Assembly: GCA_905250115.1 (NCBI GenBank)
Contig: CAJNOI010000004.1
Location: forward strand, 631,253-695,252
DNA length: 64,000 nucleotides
Source of the DNA: Adineta steineri
Lineage: Eukaryota; Rotifera; Eurotatoria; Adinetida; Adinetidae
Direction: 5' to 3'
The translations under genes were made by a program, and so were the position numbers. Every line of letters begins with the position of its first letter. Position 1 is the first letter of the stretch. Under the pieces are notes generated by a model. The model saw only the letters and a program-made list of their open reading frames with translations. It did no database searches and had not been told where the DNA came from. Positions 10,861 to 21,959 of this stretch are shown piece after piece.

Positions 10861-12068
10861 GAAGATGCGTTGAAAGAGGTTATCATTAAATCGGGTAATT
10901 TGTTCTAAAATGTTTACAACTATTGATTGGTTGGGATTTCGAACACATCGTCGAATTTTGATCGATATTTGCTATTTTTATAGATGATTGTTGATTTTCG
11001 TTTTCAATATTACTATTGGTTTTTGAAAATTGGTCATCATTATTGTCAAGTGTTATTTGAATACTATTTTCATTAGGGTGTGGGTGTAGTGAAGGAGTGA
11101 TGAAGATACCATCACATATATCCGTCTTCTCTATTATGTTAACTAAAGTAATTGAACTGATAATTGATTTCTTAAGAAATACATTTTGTCAATTATTTCG
11201 TTATGACGATCATTTTTTGTATCAATATATACATCAAAATTACCTCCAAGTCATAGCAAAACGCACATCTTAACATTTTTTTAAACGCAGCAAGAAATGA
11301 TATAAAATTTCTTACATCAGTCTCGAGATAATCAATGATCGTGTATGTAATGTTGTTACATAATAAACGGCAGATTAATTAGATGTTTGAAGGAGTATAA
11401 CTTCAGTGTAGAGGAGAAAATATGATCCTATAACTTAATTACAGTTCAACTACCACGTGATATTTTTTATGAAAAATATTTTGTAGGTTTTATTATAATC
11501 TTCGAAAGTAATTTGTTCTCGGAAAATATTCATATCGTTTTTTGTTTTATATACATAAAATGCACTGCCTACTGGTATTTAATCATTAGTATTATCGATG
11601 TTTTTATATTTCTTGTGAAAGCGTTATTGTGTTTCATTTTCCTTAATTAGTCCAAGAGAATAATGATTATTTCTTGAAATTTGTAAAGCTTTTATATAGA
11701 GAAGTAACCTAATTACTGAAAAAAATAAAGATAATATGATACTCTTTTTATTGTCTGAAACGATCAAATATAAATTCTAACTAACTTTCTTCTTCTTCAA
11801 CTCTAAAATAAATTCGTTTTTCTCCTTTTTAATCAGCAAAACTTGAGTTTTTCATTATCCTGTTATCCTTGACCGAATTTTAGTTGATTCTCTTCTTATT
11901 TTTTCTAGGCATTTCTAAGAAAATAATATATATAAATTGTGAGCAATGCACGACTTAAAACTCATGCAACGGATAAAATAAGTATTACTAATTCTTTTCT
12001 AATAACTCAAGAGAGAGGCGTCATTTATTAGAGTATTTAGACGAGAATAGTAAGAATAAATTTGAGAT
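10861..12068. other. Intergenic stretch with a half palindrome
   Basis: No gene supported. AGGGTGTGGGTGTAGTGAAGG at 11075-11094 resembles the left arm of the palindrome at 5199, but no clear right arm is seen. The last part is the upstream region of the LRR gene. Confidence 0.5.
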
Positions 12069-13335
12069 ATGGACTCTCTCAATGGTGTTCAAGTTGCGAA
12101 CCATCCTGTCGAAGAACCAATCAACAATATCGAAGATGTTCAAAAGACTAATTCCCTTCATAAACGTCATAAAACAAAAGAAAAAAGAAAAACATCACTC
12201 TCCCCGTTACGAAACAATAAAACATCCAAGAATAGGTGATATATAATATTTTTCTAATGTTTTTCAAGTAGAATTAAAATTCGATAGCTAATTCCTCTTT
12301 TTGATATATTGATAACGTTTTTTTAAAATAATTTTCTTTAATTAGAACAAGTAAACGAAAATCATCGATGGCACAAACCAAAAAAGAAATATCTGAAGCG
12401 GGGCCGTCTATTAAAACATGTGATTCACAACCGAACGATAATGATGACAAAAGTTATAATGCTACATTAAATCTTATGCACATGAAGGTAATAACAATAA
12501 ATAGTCATTAAATATTCTCTGAAATTAAAGCTTGAGAAAATTTTTGACCTGTAATTATCGTTATTCTATATTCTTTCTTAAGCTTAATGAGGAAACTACT
12601 GTTCAACATCCGACAAAAGTTGAAATACCCGACACTTTCGAAGATAAACAAGCAGAAAATGGTTTAAAAACAATTGATGAAGTACCAGACAAAGAAGAGT
12701 TAGATGCTTCAAAGGAAATAAAACAAAGAAATATGATTTTAGAAGAGAAACTTAATAAATATGATGAATTAAATGTTGATGGCATTCTTAACGTATCATC
12801 ATTGAATGTTACAGACAATGATGTACCATTGATTATCCAACGAGCTTTTAAAAATGCGAAGAAAAAATGTGTGCAACTAATTTTACGTGATAATACTTTA
12901 ACATCTAAAGGTGTCAAAATACTTGTCGATCAATTAATTTCGATACCAAATAACTTGAAAAGTCTTTATCTCTCCGGCAATCCAGATATTGGCGACGCAG
13001 GAATTGAGCATTTATCTCGTTTATTACAAACAAATCGATCGATAACTATTCTCGCTTTACACTGTACGGGTATAACAAATCAAGGTGTTCGAATACTATC
13101 CAATATTCTTTGTCATCACAAAACGGACTCAATTGCCTGTCTTGAGAAACTCTATATTTCATTCAATAAATTGATTACTGATGAATCATTAGAAACTCTC
13201 ATTCAAATACTTGAACAAAACCAAACATTGAAATTACTTTCATTACAAAATTGTAGTTTATCGGATAATGCTCGACGACGATTAAGAAAAGTTACGACGA
13301 AAAAGAAAAGCAAGAAATTTAATCTTTCAGAATAA
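12069..13335 (+). CDS. Leucine-rich repeat protein (ribonuclease-inhibitor type)
   Basis: Exons 12069-12235, 12346-12487 and 12583-13335 join in phase to give 353 residues. The N-terminal third is charged and low in complexity, rich in Lys/Glu (KRHKTKEKRKTS), suggesting a disordered tail. From about residue 180 there are leucine-rich repeats of the RI subtype: CVQLILRDNTLTSKGVKIL, LKSLYLSGNPDIGDAGIEHL, ITILALHCTGITNQGVRIL, LEKLYISFNKLITDESLETL and LKLLSLQNCSLSDNARRRL. The protein ends in a basic tail (TKKKSKK). Such LRRs usually bind protein partners; the partner is unknown. There is no NACHT or TIR domain, signal peptide or membrane segment. The first donor is the weaker GTGATA. Confidence 0.75.
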
Positions 13336-13755
13336 TAATATTTACATGAACTATACTTTTCAGTGTTTTATATTGTCTTCATCTTTGTTGACAAAATAAT
13401 AAAATTGTGTATCAATAATTTAAATTTATCTTATATCAATTCGAACTTTAAATCAGTTCATATCTTAAGATGAGATAGATAAAATAAAGAAATACATTTC
13501 ACTCTCACTACGCTGTATTGTTTCAAGAATAATCGAACTCAATGCTACATATATGGCATTATCTCAACATAAACATTGATAGATGCAAAAAACCACCTTT
13601 TTTTCTCATCATCAAGCATTTTGATGTAATATTTTATATTCATTCTTTTACTTCATGTTGAAATCTATCTTAATTATTAAACTGTAATTTCATCTCTTTT
13701 GCTTCTATGATTCGATTATTATCTTCAAGCTATGAAATCAATCTTTTGAAAAAAT
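13336..13755. other. Convergent intergenic region
   Basis: A 420-bp gap between the stop codons of the plus-strand LRR gene and the minus-strand J-like/ankyrin gene. AT-rich, presumably both 3' flanks; nothing else seen. Confidence 0.5.
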
Positions 13756-16455
13756 TTATGTAACATCGTTAGGATTAACACCAAGTTTACCAGCACGTAA
13801 TCGTGCTGCAGCGATTCTTGATTTAATTTGAGGAATGAAAAGTATAGATATAATTTCGATAGCTGCAGGATTGGTTAGACGCCATTCGATAGCTGTAAGA
13901 TCATCACCTTCATGACCTTTATATCCCGGTACAGTGCTTGGAAAAGCTTTAAATGCATCTCGTTTCACAGCACATTCTAATACAGCAACAAGACGTTCAT
14001 CACCATCCGAAAATGTTACTGCATATACTGGATCTGAACAATAATGTATGCTGGGACTTACAAATATTCCATTAGAAAAATCTTCAGTATCAAAAACGTT
14101 AACTCCTCGTGCAATATGATTATCTGGTGGACAAACACGTATACCATTTGAGACTACAGTACTTGGCATAACAAGTCCATCCATAAGAATTGAAGGTATA
14201 ACTTTAATAGATGTTCCATGATAAGCAATATGAGGATAAACATCGGTTTTATGTTCACGAATTTTCAAATATCGACAATAAACAGGATGATCACGAGTAT
14301 TGAATGGTTTTCCGACAGCAGCTTGAATAAACATATCTGGTGGAAGATTTAATGCAGCTGGAATAATATCAACATGACGAATAAAAGCATGTACACCATC
14401 AATAAAGGGTAAACGTCCATGTCTGATTTTATGAGCAAACCAATATGCTTGTGATTGTATCCAACTATATAGACGTACATTCGAGTCACCATTGAATACA
14501 ACATTTGGCATTTCTTCTAGTGCATTATTTTTTCCTTGAAATTTTGTTCGAAAAAGACAAAGACATTCTGGTAATTTAAATGTTTGCAAATCAGGTGAGT
14601 CAATATATTCAACATCAATTGAAAGTTGTTTGCTCGCACAATTGACTGGAAATGTAACGGATAAATTGCCACAAGTAAATTTTTGTATTTTATTTAATTG
14701 AGATGCAATCTTAATGGATGAATTTTGACATTTGGACATAAACTTTGCTTGAAACTCACGTGAATTATAATCAATAACTTCCTCACCAAGAATATGTCCA
14801 CTATTCACATATCTCGGTGATTCATGAGCTGTAATACAAAGTGGTAATTCAACAAATTTTGATTTTCCATATCGTGCTCGACAAAAAGCAGATATTATAG
14901 TTGTATCCTTTTCTTGCAACTGTAATGGTCGACGAGCAATGGAAAAACTATGATATTCTTTGCGTAATGATTCAGGCATTGCATTCCAAAGATCATCACG
15001 TGTAGCATTCCAACTTAATTGAAGTTTTGCTAATGGTTCATTTCCAGTTTTACGTCCATCACCAAACAAATGTACGATCAGGATTTTATTCTCCAATAGA
15101 TTCTTTCGATACTGTTGCAAAAAATTCTTCATCTTATCCGATCGAGCATTATCAAAGACAGTCTCACCATAATGATTTTTTATGTTGACATCAGCGCCAT
15201 GATTTATTAATAATTCAACTGTTGATATATGATCATTATAGGCAGCAGCATGTAAAGATGTGCTTCGTGATACACTTGTAAGTTGTATATTTGCATTGGC
15301 CCCATTTTCTAATAACCATTTTACAACTGATGTTTGTCCATGACGAGAAGCAATATAAAGTAAACTTGTACCTTCATTAGTTGTTGCATCTGGTGAATTT
15401 CCAGCAAAATGATATTTAAACCACCATTCAACACCTTGTGCTGCCATATCAAACATGTTTCGATTACGCATTGCTTGAAATAATGTAACAATATGTGTTC
15501 CATGTATAATACCTTCTTGTTCGGCTGTCATACCCCATTTATTAATTAAAAGAGAATTAGCACCTTGATTTAGAAGAAATTCAACAATTGTTGTATGTCC
15601 ACCGTATGCAGCAAGATGTAAAGCTGAATTTAAATTGTTGTCAACAATATCAAGATTAGCTGAACGTTGTTCGACTAACCATCGAGCAAGATCAGTAAAA
15701 CCTTTTCTACTTGCACAATGAAGTAATGTTTGACATTGTCTATAATATTGCTCATCAATATGATTTGGAATTATATCAATATTTTCTTTAAACCAATCGA
15801 GCTGATCAGCAGCTGCTTGAACAAAAGGTTGTTTTTTCATATCAGTAAAAGTATTTCTAACATTATCATCAAATGATTCTTTTTCGGGTGTATTATTATA
15901 AGAGTTTTGTTTACGATAATCAGCACCACTTTCCATTAAACAACGAACAATTTCTGGATGTCCATAGAAAGCGCTGACATGTAAAGCTGTACTTCCTGTT
16001 CTTTGTGCAAGATCTGGTTCAGCTCCTTGTTCAGTTAAATGATAGACAGCATCAACATTACAAGCACGTGCTGCACAATAAAGTGGTGTTTGATCAGTTT
16101 TCGGATCTTTTGCATCAGTTTGTCTTAAAGTGGCTTTTTCTAATCGATTTCTCAACTGTGGTGCGAGATCAGGTTCGCCAGCAAGTTGTTGAAGTGTATA
16201 TTTCGTCAAAGGTATAGTAGATGTCCATTCTTTACTGCTATCATAAATTTTACGTTTATCATGATCAGATAATGTTTCATATGCACGACATATAAGTCGA
16301 AACTTTGCAGGTGAAATCTTACGATTTGTAGGAAAATTAAGTCGATCTTTTTTCAATTCATGAATTCGTAAACGATATGCTACACGTAATTGAAAATCAC
16401 TATCCAGTGGTTTTACTTGGAGTATTTCATACGGCGTCAAAGTTGTTGCAGCCAT
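13756..16455 (-). CDS. J-like domain, ankyrin repeats and C-terminal PARP-like ADP-ribosyltransferase fold
   Basis: A single uninterrupted frame of 899 residues. Residues about 8-72 (TPYEILQVKPLDSDF, then CRAYETLSDHDKRKIYDSS) have DnaJ layout, but the HPD tripeptide is absent, so Hsp70 stimulation is doubtful. Ankyrin repeats follow at about 120-185, 240-330 and 360-435 (for example TPLYCAARACNVDAVYHL, SALHLAAYGGHTTIVEFLL). Residues about 455-735 are unassigned. The end has YHGTS (His746), GIFVSPSIHYCSDPVYA (796-812, Tyr805) and AIEWRLTNPAAIE (Glu857), which fits an H-Y-E type ADP-ribosyltransferase. Activity is inferred from motif spacing only. The lack of introns contrasts with neighbouring genes. 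It could act as a modifying enzyme recruited by ankyrin contacts; substrate unknown. Confidence 0.75.
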   Translation of the reverse strand: MAATTLTPYEILQVKPLDSDFQLRVAYRLRIHELKKDRLNFPTNRKISPAKFRLICRAYETLSDHDKRKIYDSSKEWTSTIPLTKYTLQQLAGEPDLAPQLRNRLEKATLRQTDAKDPKTDQTPLYCAARACNVDAVYHLTEQGAEPDLAQRTGSTALHVSAFYGHPEIVRCLMESGADYRKQNSYNNTPEKESFDDNVRNTFTDMKKQPFVQAAADQLDWFKENIDIIPNHIDEQYYRQCQTLLHCASRKGFTDLARWLVEQRSANLDIVDNNLNSALHLAAYGGHTTIVEFLLNQGANSLLINKWGMTAEQEGIIHGTHIVTLFQAMRNRNMFDMAAQGVEWWFKYHFAGNSPDATTNEGTSLLYIASRHGQTSVVKWLLENGANANIQLTSVSRSTSLHAAAYNDHISTVELLINHGADVNIKNHYGETVFDNARSDKMKNFLQQYRKNLLENKILIVHLFGDGRKTGNEPLAKLQLSWNATRDDLWNAMPESLRKEYHSFSIARRPLQLQEKDTTIISAFCRARYGKSKFVELPLCITAHESPRYVNSGHILGEEVIDYNSREFQAKFMSKCQNSSIKIASQLNKIQKFTCGNLSVTFPVNCASKQLSIDVEYIDSPDLQTFKLPECLCLFRTKFQGKNNALEEMPNVVFNGDSNVRLYSWIQSQAYWFAHKIRHGRLPFIDGVHAFIRHVDIIPAALNLPPDMFIQAAVGKPFNTRDHPVYCRYLKIREHKTDVYPHIAYHGTSIKVIPSILMDGLVMPSTVVSNGIRVCPPDNHIARGVNVFDTEDFSNGIFVSPSIHYCSDPVYAVTFSDGDERLVAVLECAVKRDAFKAFPSTVPGYKGHEGDDLTAIEWRLTNPAAIEIISILFIPQIKSRIAAARLRAGKLGVNPNDVT

Positions 16456-17481
16456 TTGATCGTTTGTCGACGTGATGTTTTTCTCGCTGCGTGTGCCTTA
16501 TGATAAGTGTTCGGCGTTAAAGAAAAAAGAAACTGCTTTGCAACTTCTTTTCGTTCTGTTATTTAACAGAGTGTTCTTTCTACTATTCTTTTCTTTTTAT
16601 CTGGTTGCGCCAGAGGTTGTCGCATGTTTTCATTGGTGACGCATTCAAGCAAACAGAATTCCTTTTCGCGGAAAGGTTTACTTATTTTGCAGTTTCTTCT
16701 AGTACATTGGAAATGAGTAATGATCAAATCTGAACTTTACATCAGTATTTGAATAATAAAGAACGAAATAAACGGAAAAATATGAACTATAATATATCTG
16801 TGATAATCAAGCATGTATCGTATGTCTTTCAAGTTTCTTCCTAGTAATTTACGAGTGTTGGTGTGGTTGAGAGATGGATATAATATCCGCACTTAAGATT
16901 AATGATAACTTCAAATATTTATCACACTTAATTTGACATATCGACTGTTGTAACTCATATATTTCAATGTTTTTTTCATAAAAACTGATCTTTGTTAATA
17001 TACATTGAGTCATGAAATAGTGAAGTTACTCAAAAGATTTAGTATCAGATTATGTGTAAGTGAATCGTGTAAATCTTAATAAATATTCTTTCTAGAATAC
17101 AGCTGAAAGAATATAAAGTTTGGTACTTTTTCGAAATAAAACAAAATGTTTTCGGCAAACGTTAGAACTACAGATAATGACATCACCTCAATTGATTATA
17201 TGTTAGATTTTCTATTATTTAACAGTTTGCCCTATAAAGAATTTTCTGTTTGAAATATTTCTTTTGTAGCAAGTGAGAAAACTCTTTCTTATCCTTCATA
17301 TTTGTTAAAGTTACGTTATTTACCGTCAGATGACTCTATTCCAATTATATGTTAAATATCCACGATTATCAGCGATCAATAAACTTGAGATTATGGGTAT
17401 GAATGTGGATGGTAAAAGCTGGTCTTTACTACTTATTTATTCGTACATTCTCTCATCAACTGCCTTTATTAAGTAATCTTT
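16456..17481. other. Intergenic region between two minus-strand genes
   Basis: No gene supported. The first 200 bp is the promoter side of the J-like/ankyrin gene. A weak GTGTTGGTGTGG run near 16857 resembles the palindrome family, but its second arm is poor. Confidence 0.45.
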
Positions 17482-18120
17482 TTAATCAATTAAAATATTA
17501 TAAACTTCAATTTCTCTTACAGTAAAATGTTTCTTTCCTGAGGATTCTGCTATTGTATTATAAGTATTCCCAAAGTTTATAGAAGAATTTCGATTTTGAT
17601 TACAATTCGAACTGATATAGAGATCTCCTCTACCAAAACATGGACCACAATCATTTCTATGAAGAACAGCTTGATCAATATGTTGTGGTTCGATTGTATA
17701 ATACATTGGTGATGACGATTTCAGCGTAAAAAGAAAAGCTGTTGGATCATATTTGTAACCCGTACATGTAGTCCATGGTATACTTGTATAACCACCGAAA
17801 AGATGAGTATCACCTATTGATTGAATGACAGTCATAGTAGCATCTTTTTGATCACAATGATGGTGAAAGTCAGACGAGGAGAAACCATCTCTTGATGCCT
17901 TGTAGAGTATTTTCCATTGCTGATCTTTGTTGCCAAAAAACTCATTTAATATATGTTGGTTTTCGATTGATAAAAGAGAAGCACCATTGCCAATAAACAA
18001 TTGCTTCTGAGTTGAGGACTTTATCATTGGTGTAGATAGAGGAATAACGGTGTGCAAAGATTCATCGTCACCAACAACAATTGAATCAGCAACTAAGCTG
18101 TGAGATAAGTTAATAGCCAT
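17482..18120 (-). CDS. TLDc-domain protein
   Basis: An intronless frame of 212 residues. From about residue 65 it follows the TLDc pattern: QWKILYKASRDGFSSSDFHHHCDQKDATMTVI, then FGGYTSIPW, FLFTLKSS, FGRGDLYISSNCNQN, INFGNTYNT and a final FTVREIEVYNI. The TLDc domain in animals (OXR1, NCOA7, TLDC2) is linked to oxidative-stress resistance and binding of the V-ATPase. Here it stands with only a short N-terminal segment, and is compact for the family. Cytosolic location is inferred from the lack of signals. A TATA box lies 61 bp upstream of the ATG. Confidence 0.8.
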   Translation of the reverse strand: MAINLSHSLVADSIVVGDDESLHTVIPLSTPMIKSSTQKQLFIGNGASLLSIENQHILNEFFGNKDQQWKILYKASRDGFSSSDFHHHCDQKDATMTVIQSIGDTHLFGGYTSIPWTTCTGYKYDPTAFLFTLKSSSPMYYTIEPQHIDQAVLHRNDCGPCFGRGDLYISSNCNQNRNSSINFGNTYNTIAESSGKKHFTVREIEVYNILID

Positions 18121-18180
18121 TGTAGATTGGTGTTTAGGCGAAAGACCGACAATTCATGTTATTATTGTTATCAACTCGTG

Positions 18181-18188
18181 TATATAAC
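18181..18188 (-). promoter_or_regulatory. TATA box for the TLDc gene
   Basis: The minus strand reads GAGTTATATACACG about 61 bp before the ATG at 18120. The same spacing is seen for two other TATA-like boxes in the window (54490 and 62037). Confidence 0.4.
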
Positions 18189-19129
18189 TCTTTTTTTATT
18201 CTGTTTTGTTCTTATGAAATATTTCTTACATAAGAATGAGATGGTGTTGCGAAATATGAAAAATAAAAATATCAAATTAACTCATACTGTTTCTATGTTA
18301 TAAATTGTACATAAGAAATGAATGTATATGTATATTCAGTAAATTAATCTCAACCATTTATTATAAAAATATGATGAGATAAGTGCATTGAATAAACAAA
18401 AATGTGGATTGTTGTATAAAATTGTTTTATATTCATATCAAACAAAGATGAGGGTGTGGGTATACGTTTCTAATGTTCTCCGGTTTACAACCACATCCAT
18501 ACCTACACCTTTGGTAAGTCAAAAGAGACGTCATCTCCGATCGTCATACAACGATGTGTTAACCTCTAGACTACTACTATCGTTAGGCTGAAGGTCGACA
18601 TTACGAAAAAAATTTCTTTCGTTCTGTCGTGTCTTAGAACAGATGTTGAAACAAGAACGAATAGATTGAGAATCGTTTGCTCGTGTAATGTCTCTCTTTT
18701 CTTAGACGCCACAAGATTGAGATTCAATTCAGCTGTATGAATGATAACATGTGACATATATACTCCGATAATTTAGAACGCAAGAGAGTGGGGGTTTTTT
18801 TCATTTTTCGATGTAGTCGTATAGAACGCAAGAATTTTCGGTATTCACGAGATTAACGAAACAACAAGAGAATACTGTCCGCTTGAATTATACTCTTTTA
18901 CTCATCTTGAATAACGATAGAGAACATTCGTTTTTTTATCGTTCTACACATCACAAAAAAAAGAAGCGTGTGAAAGATAATGAAAAAAAAGATATCAACA
19001 AATAACGCACATGTACATTAATATAATGCGTCTTTTGTCACACTCAATCGCTGCTTTTTCTTAACAAAATTAACTTTCGAGCAAGAAGATATTCGTTTCT
19101 CTTTTTTGTTCAAGATTAAAACTTGAGAA
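18189..19129. other. Divergent intergenic region between TLDc and PhoD-like genes
   Basis: Shared upstream region. It contains a TGTGGG-type palindrome (18450-18514) and a 12-bp direct repeat TAGAACGCAAGA at 18774-18785 and 18822-18833. No gene is supported; small frames on both strands have no motif. Confidence 0.5.
18450..18514. repeat. TGTGGG-armed palindrome, copy 4
   Basis: AGGGTGTGGGTATACG on the left pairs imperfectly with CCATACCTACACCTTTGG on the right, with extra CCACATCC inside the right arm. It has the same G-rich arm composition as the copies at 5199, 9443 and 59453. Confidence 0.6.
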
Positions 19130-21175
19130 ATGACAGATGAAAAATCCGACAATATGGGAGATCCAATAAAAGATAAACATGGTGATTTGAATGTTAATGC
19201 ATCGAATCCAGTAAATATTGATCCTCAATTTATGGGTGATTATCCATCACCAAAACTAACAACTTCAAAAGTACCTGAGATGGCTCCATCCACTGAAGCA
19301 GCAACTGAATCACCTGCAATTAATCGTCCACCCAAACCTCCTGGACCTGCATTAGGTCCTTATTTTCAATTGATTTCGACAGATTTAAATAAAATGTTAT
19401 GGATGGGTAGTGCATTGATCTTTCGACATGTTTCATTCAATCAACCAAACATTGAATTTATTTGTGATGTAAATGTTGATTATAATTGGGAAATTTTATA
19501 TGAAAATATTTTCGATTTATGTGCTTATCGTGTTAATATTTACATTGAATTACGTCCAGGAGAAGGTGAAGATAAAATTATTTGGAAGATCGATTGGGGT
19601 AATGAAATAACAGATGGTTCATTTCTTATTGCTCGTTGTGATCAAAAATGGCGTGGAGGTTTTTTTTCATGTAATGGTTTTGATGCTTACGTTCCAGAAC
19701 GAGTTGCAGAAAATTTAACTTACGCAAATGTTTGGAATCATCTTCTTTCTATCCATGAAGAAAATCCATTACATTTATTGATATGGGGTGGTGATCAAAA
19801 TTATATTGATTTCATTTTTGAAGATATTCCATTTCTTCGTGCTTGGCTCAATATGGAATGGAATGAAAAATGGACAACTGATTATCGAGATGATGTTCGA
19901 GAACAAGTTGAACAATATCATTTTTATACTTATGCAGAGAATTGGGAACGTCGTCCTGAAGTGAAAAGAGCTCTTTCATCAATTCCAAGCTTAATGATGT
20001 GGGATGATCATGATATTTTCGATGGTGCTGGATCTTATCCTCCTTTACTTCATGATAGTCCAATGATGATGGGATTATTTTTAGCAGCACAAAAAATGCG
20101 ACTTTTATTTCAACATCATACGACGTTTGAAAAAGCGAGAGAACATCAATTATTTGGACATCAAGGATATAATTTTTATGTTCGTTGTGGTAGAAGTTTA
20201 GCAATTATTGGTGCTGATGGACGAACTGAACGAGATGCAACAATTGTTCATCATCAAAATACTTGGGACATGATCTTTGATAAACTTCAAAGTGAACTTG
20301 ATGATGTTAAACATTTACTAGTTGTATTTCCTGTTCCATTTTCATTCATTCGTTTTCATGCTGCTGAATCGATTACTGAACGTGTCAAAAATCTTCCAAA
20401 TAAATGGCGAAATGCTTCACTTATTAAGAAAGGTAATTCTATCTTCAATCTACCTGAATTCTATGATGATCTTCTCGATGAATGGATTCATCATACTCAT
20501 ATCGATGAGCGAAACAATGCTCTCCGTCGTTTTCAACAGCTAGCTGAAGAGAAGAAAGTTCGAATCACTTATCTCGGTGGTGATGTTCATTGTTGTGGTG
20601 TCGGACGATTTCAATCTGCAGGATCTCATCGACCAGCACCTATCAATGATCCTAAATTAATGTATCAAATTATCTCATCTGCTATTGTTAATATGCCTCC
20701 ATCTCGAATGGCTATTCGTGCTTATCATCTATTTACTAGTCATTGGAATCCAATTGATAACACTGAAGAAGAATTAATCGAATTTTTCAAGCGAAGACCT
20801 GAAAATGGAAGAGCAGTAATTCATAAAAGACTTCGTCCAAATAGAAACTGGTGCTATTTTGAACAGATTTCTCACGTAAATACATCAGCTATGACTGTTG
20901 TTCGAAAACGACACTTACATATTCATTCAACCAAAAAAAATGCTCTTATGCCAACTAGTTTAGGACCCAGTTCCAATCGAGAAGGTTTAGGTAGTGAAGA
21001 ACCTCCGATTCATATTCATTCTCATCATGGACGATGCCATGAAGTAATCCATACGGATGAACAACAAATCGGAACTGATGGTTTACAAATTCGACTTTGG
21101 TTAGAAAGTGCTCGAAAACATCGAGATGGACGACGTTTTATTGCCTATGACTTACTCATTCCTAAACTCGAATAA
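19130..21175 (+). CDS. PhoD-like metallophosphatase
   Basis: An intronless frame of 681 residues. A Pro-rich, disordered N-terminus (about 1-75) precedes a globular domain. Motifs of PhoD-type phosphatases are visible: IWGGDQNY near residue 223, MWDDHDIFDGAGSY near 288, IIGADGRTER near 359 and YLGGDVHCCGVG near 481. The Asp/His sets would bind the metal pair. It resembles the fungal/animal intracellular PhoD-like group rather than secreted bacterial PhoD, since no signal peptide or Tat motif is present. The substrate is not deducible; a phosphodiesterase or phosphomonoesterase role is family knowledge. The start is the first ATG after an in-frame stop. Neither strand near it suggests an operon partner. 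Confidence 0.85.
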   Translation: MTDEKSDNMGDPIKDKHGDLNVNASNPVNIDPQFMGDYPSPKLTTSKVPEMAPSTEAATESPAINRPPKPPGPALGPYFQLISTDLNKMLWMGSALIFRHVSFNQPNIEFICDVNVDYNWEILYENIFDLCAYRVNIYIELRPGEGEDKIIWKIDWGNEITDGSFLIARCDQKWRGGFFSCNGFDAYVPERVAENLTYANVWNHLLSIHEENPLHLLIWGGDQNYIDFIFEDIPFLRAWLNMEWNEKWTTDYRDDVREQVEQYHFYTYAENWERRPEVKRALSSIPSLMMWDDHDIFDGAGSYPPLLHDSPMMMGLFLAAQKMRLLFQHHTTFEKAREHQLFGHQGYNFYVRCGRSLAIIGADGRTERDATIVHHQNTWDMIFDKLQSELDDVKHLLVVFPVPFSFIRFHAAESITERVKNLPNKWRNASLIKKGNSIFNLPEFYDDLLDEWIHHTHIDERNNALRRFQQLAEEKKVRITYLGGDVHCCGVGRFQSAGSHRPAPINDPKLMYQIISSAIVNMPPSRMAIRAYHLFTSHWNPIDNTEEELIEFFKRRPENGRAVIHKRLRPNRNWCYFEQISHVNTSAMTVVRKRHLHIHSTKKNALMPTSLGPSSNREGLGSEEPPIHIHSHHGRCHEVIHTDEQQIGTDGLQIRLWLESARKHRDGRRFIAYDLLIPKLE

Positions 21176-21959
21176 GACATTGTTTTCTCATTATTAATTT
21201 GTAATTTGATATGTATACGTATATCTATTTATAATACTCATTAAAGTATACATCTAAAGGGTGTTGGTTTGTGGATTGAGTTATGGGTATTTGTGTTAAT
21301 GTGACCATTGTCCACCCTCACACTTGCACCGAGAGCTATACTCACATCGTCAAACAGAATTGCATTCAATTTGTATCGATTACACAAGAGTATTACATTA
21401 CGAAGAATGTTGTAGAAAACCATTTGTTAGTTCTTTTCTATAAAGAATGATTTTCTCCGTATTTTATGAACATCTCTCTTAGCTCTTGACGCTTTATAGC
21501 TTGATTTCTTTGTAAAAACTATATGATCTGCGCAGTTCTTTACAAAATTCAATGTAAAACAACTTTTCAAAAACATAATTAGAAAATTGTATCTGATCAA
21601 TAATATTATACTCCAGAAATATCGATTCTTACAGATAAACTTTCTTTTACACAACCAGTTATACATCTTTTTCTAACTAAACAGGTTTCTAATCAATCTT
21701 ATTTACGAATCGATTTTTATTGAATTTTCTAGAGAATATACATTATCTACTAATTTAATAAAATAAAATAAATGAAAATTAATATCATTAAAATTTGTAT
21801 GCGTCTATTGCTTGACTTGCTTCGCACGCCTTCTGTCGCCATATATACGGCAGCACATGTTGAGAACATAGTGATGACTCATTTTATGTATTTTACATAA
21901 CATCGATAGATATTTATTTATTATTTGGAATGTTCTAATGTATTTAAGAAAAAGAAATA
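21176..21959. other. Intergenic region with weak TGTGGG-like sequence
   Basis: Minus-strand frames at 21241-21666 have no recognisable features. Around 21258-21330 there is a degenerate GGGTGTTGGTTTGTGG ... TCCACCCTCACACTTGCACC pairing, possibly a decayed palindrome. The last part is the upstream region of SPRTN. Confidence 0.45.

Noticed and set aside
16846..16902. Possible further TGTGGG palindrome
   Set aside because: GTGTTGGTGTGG is present but the second arm (CCGCAC) is too short to count.
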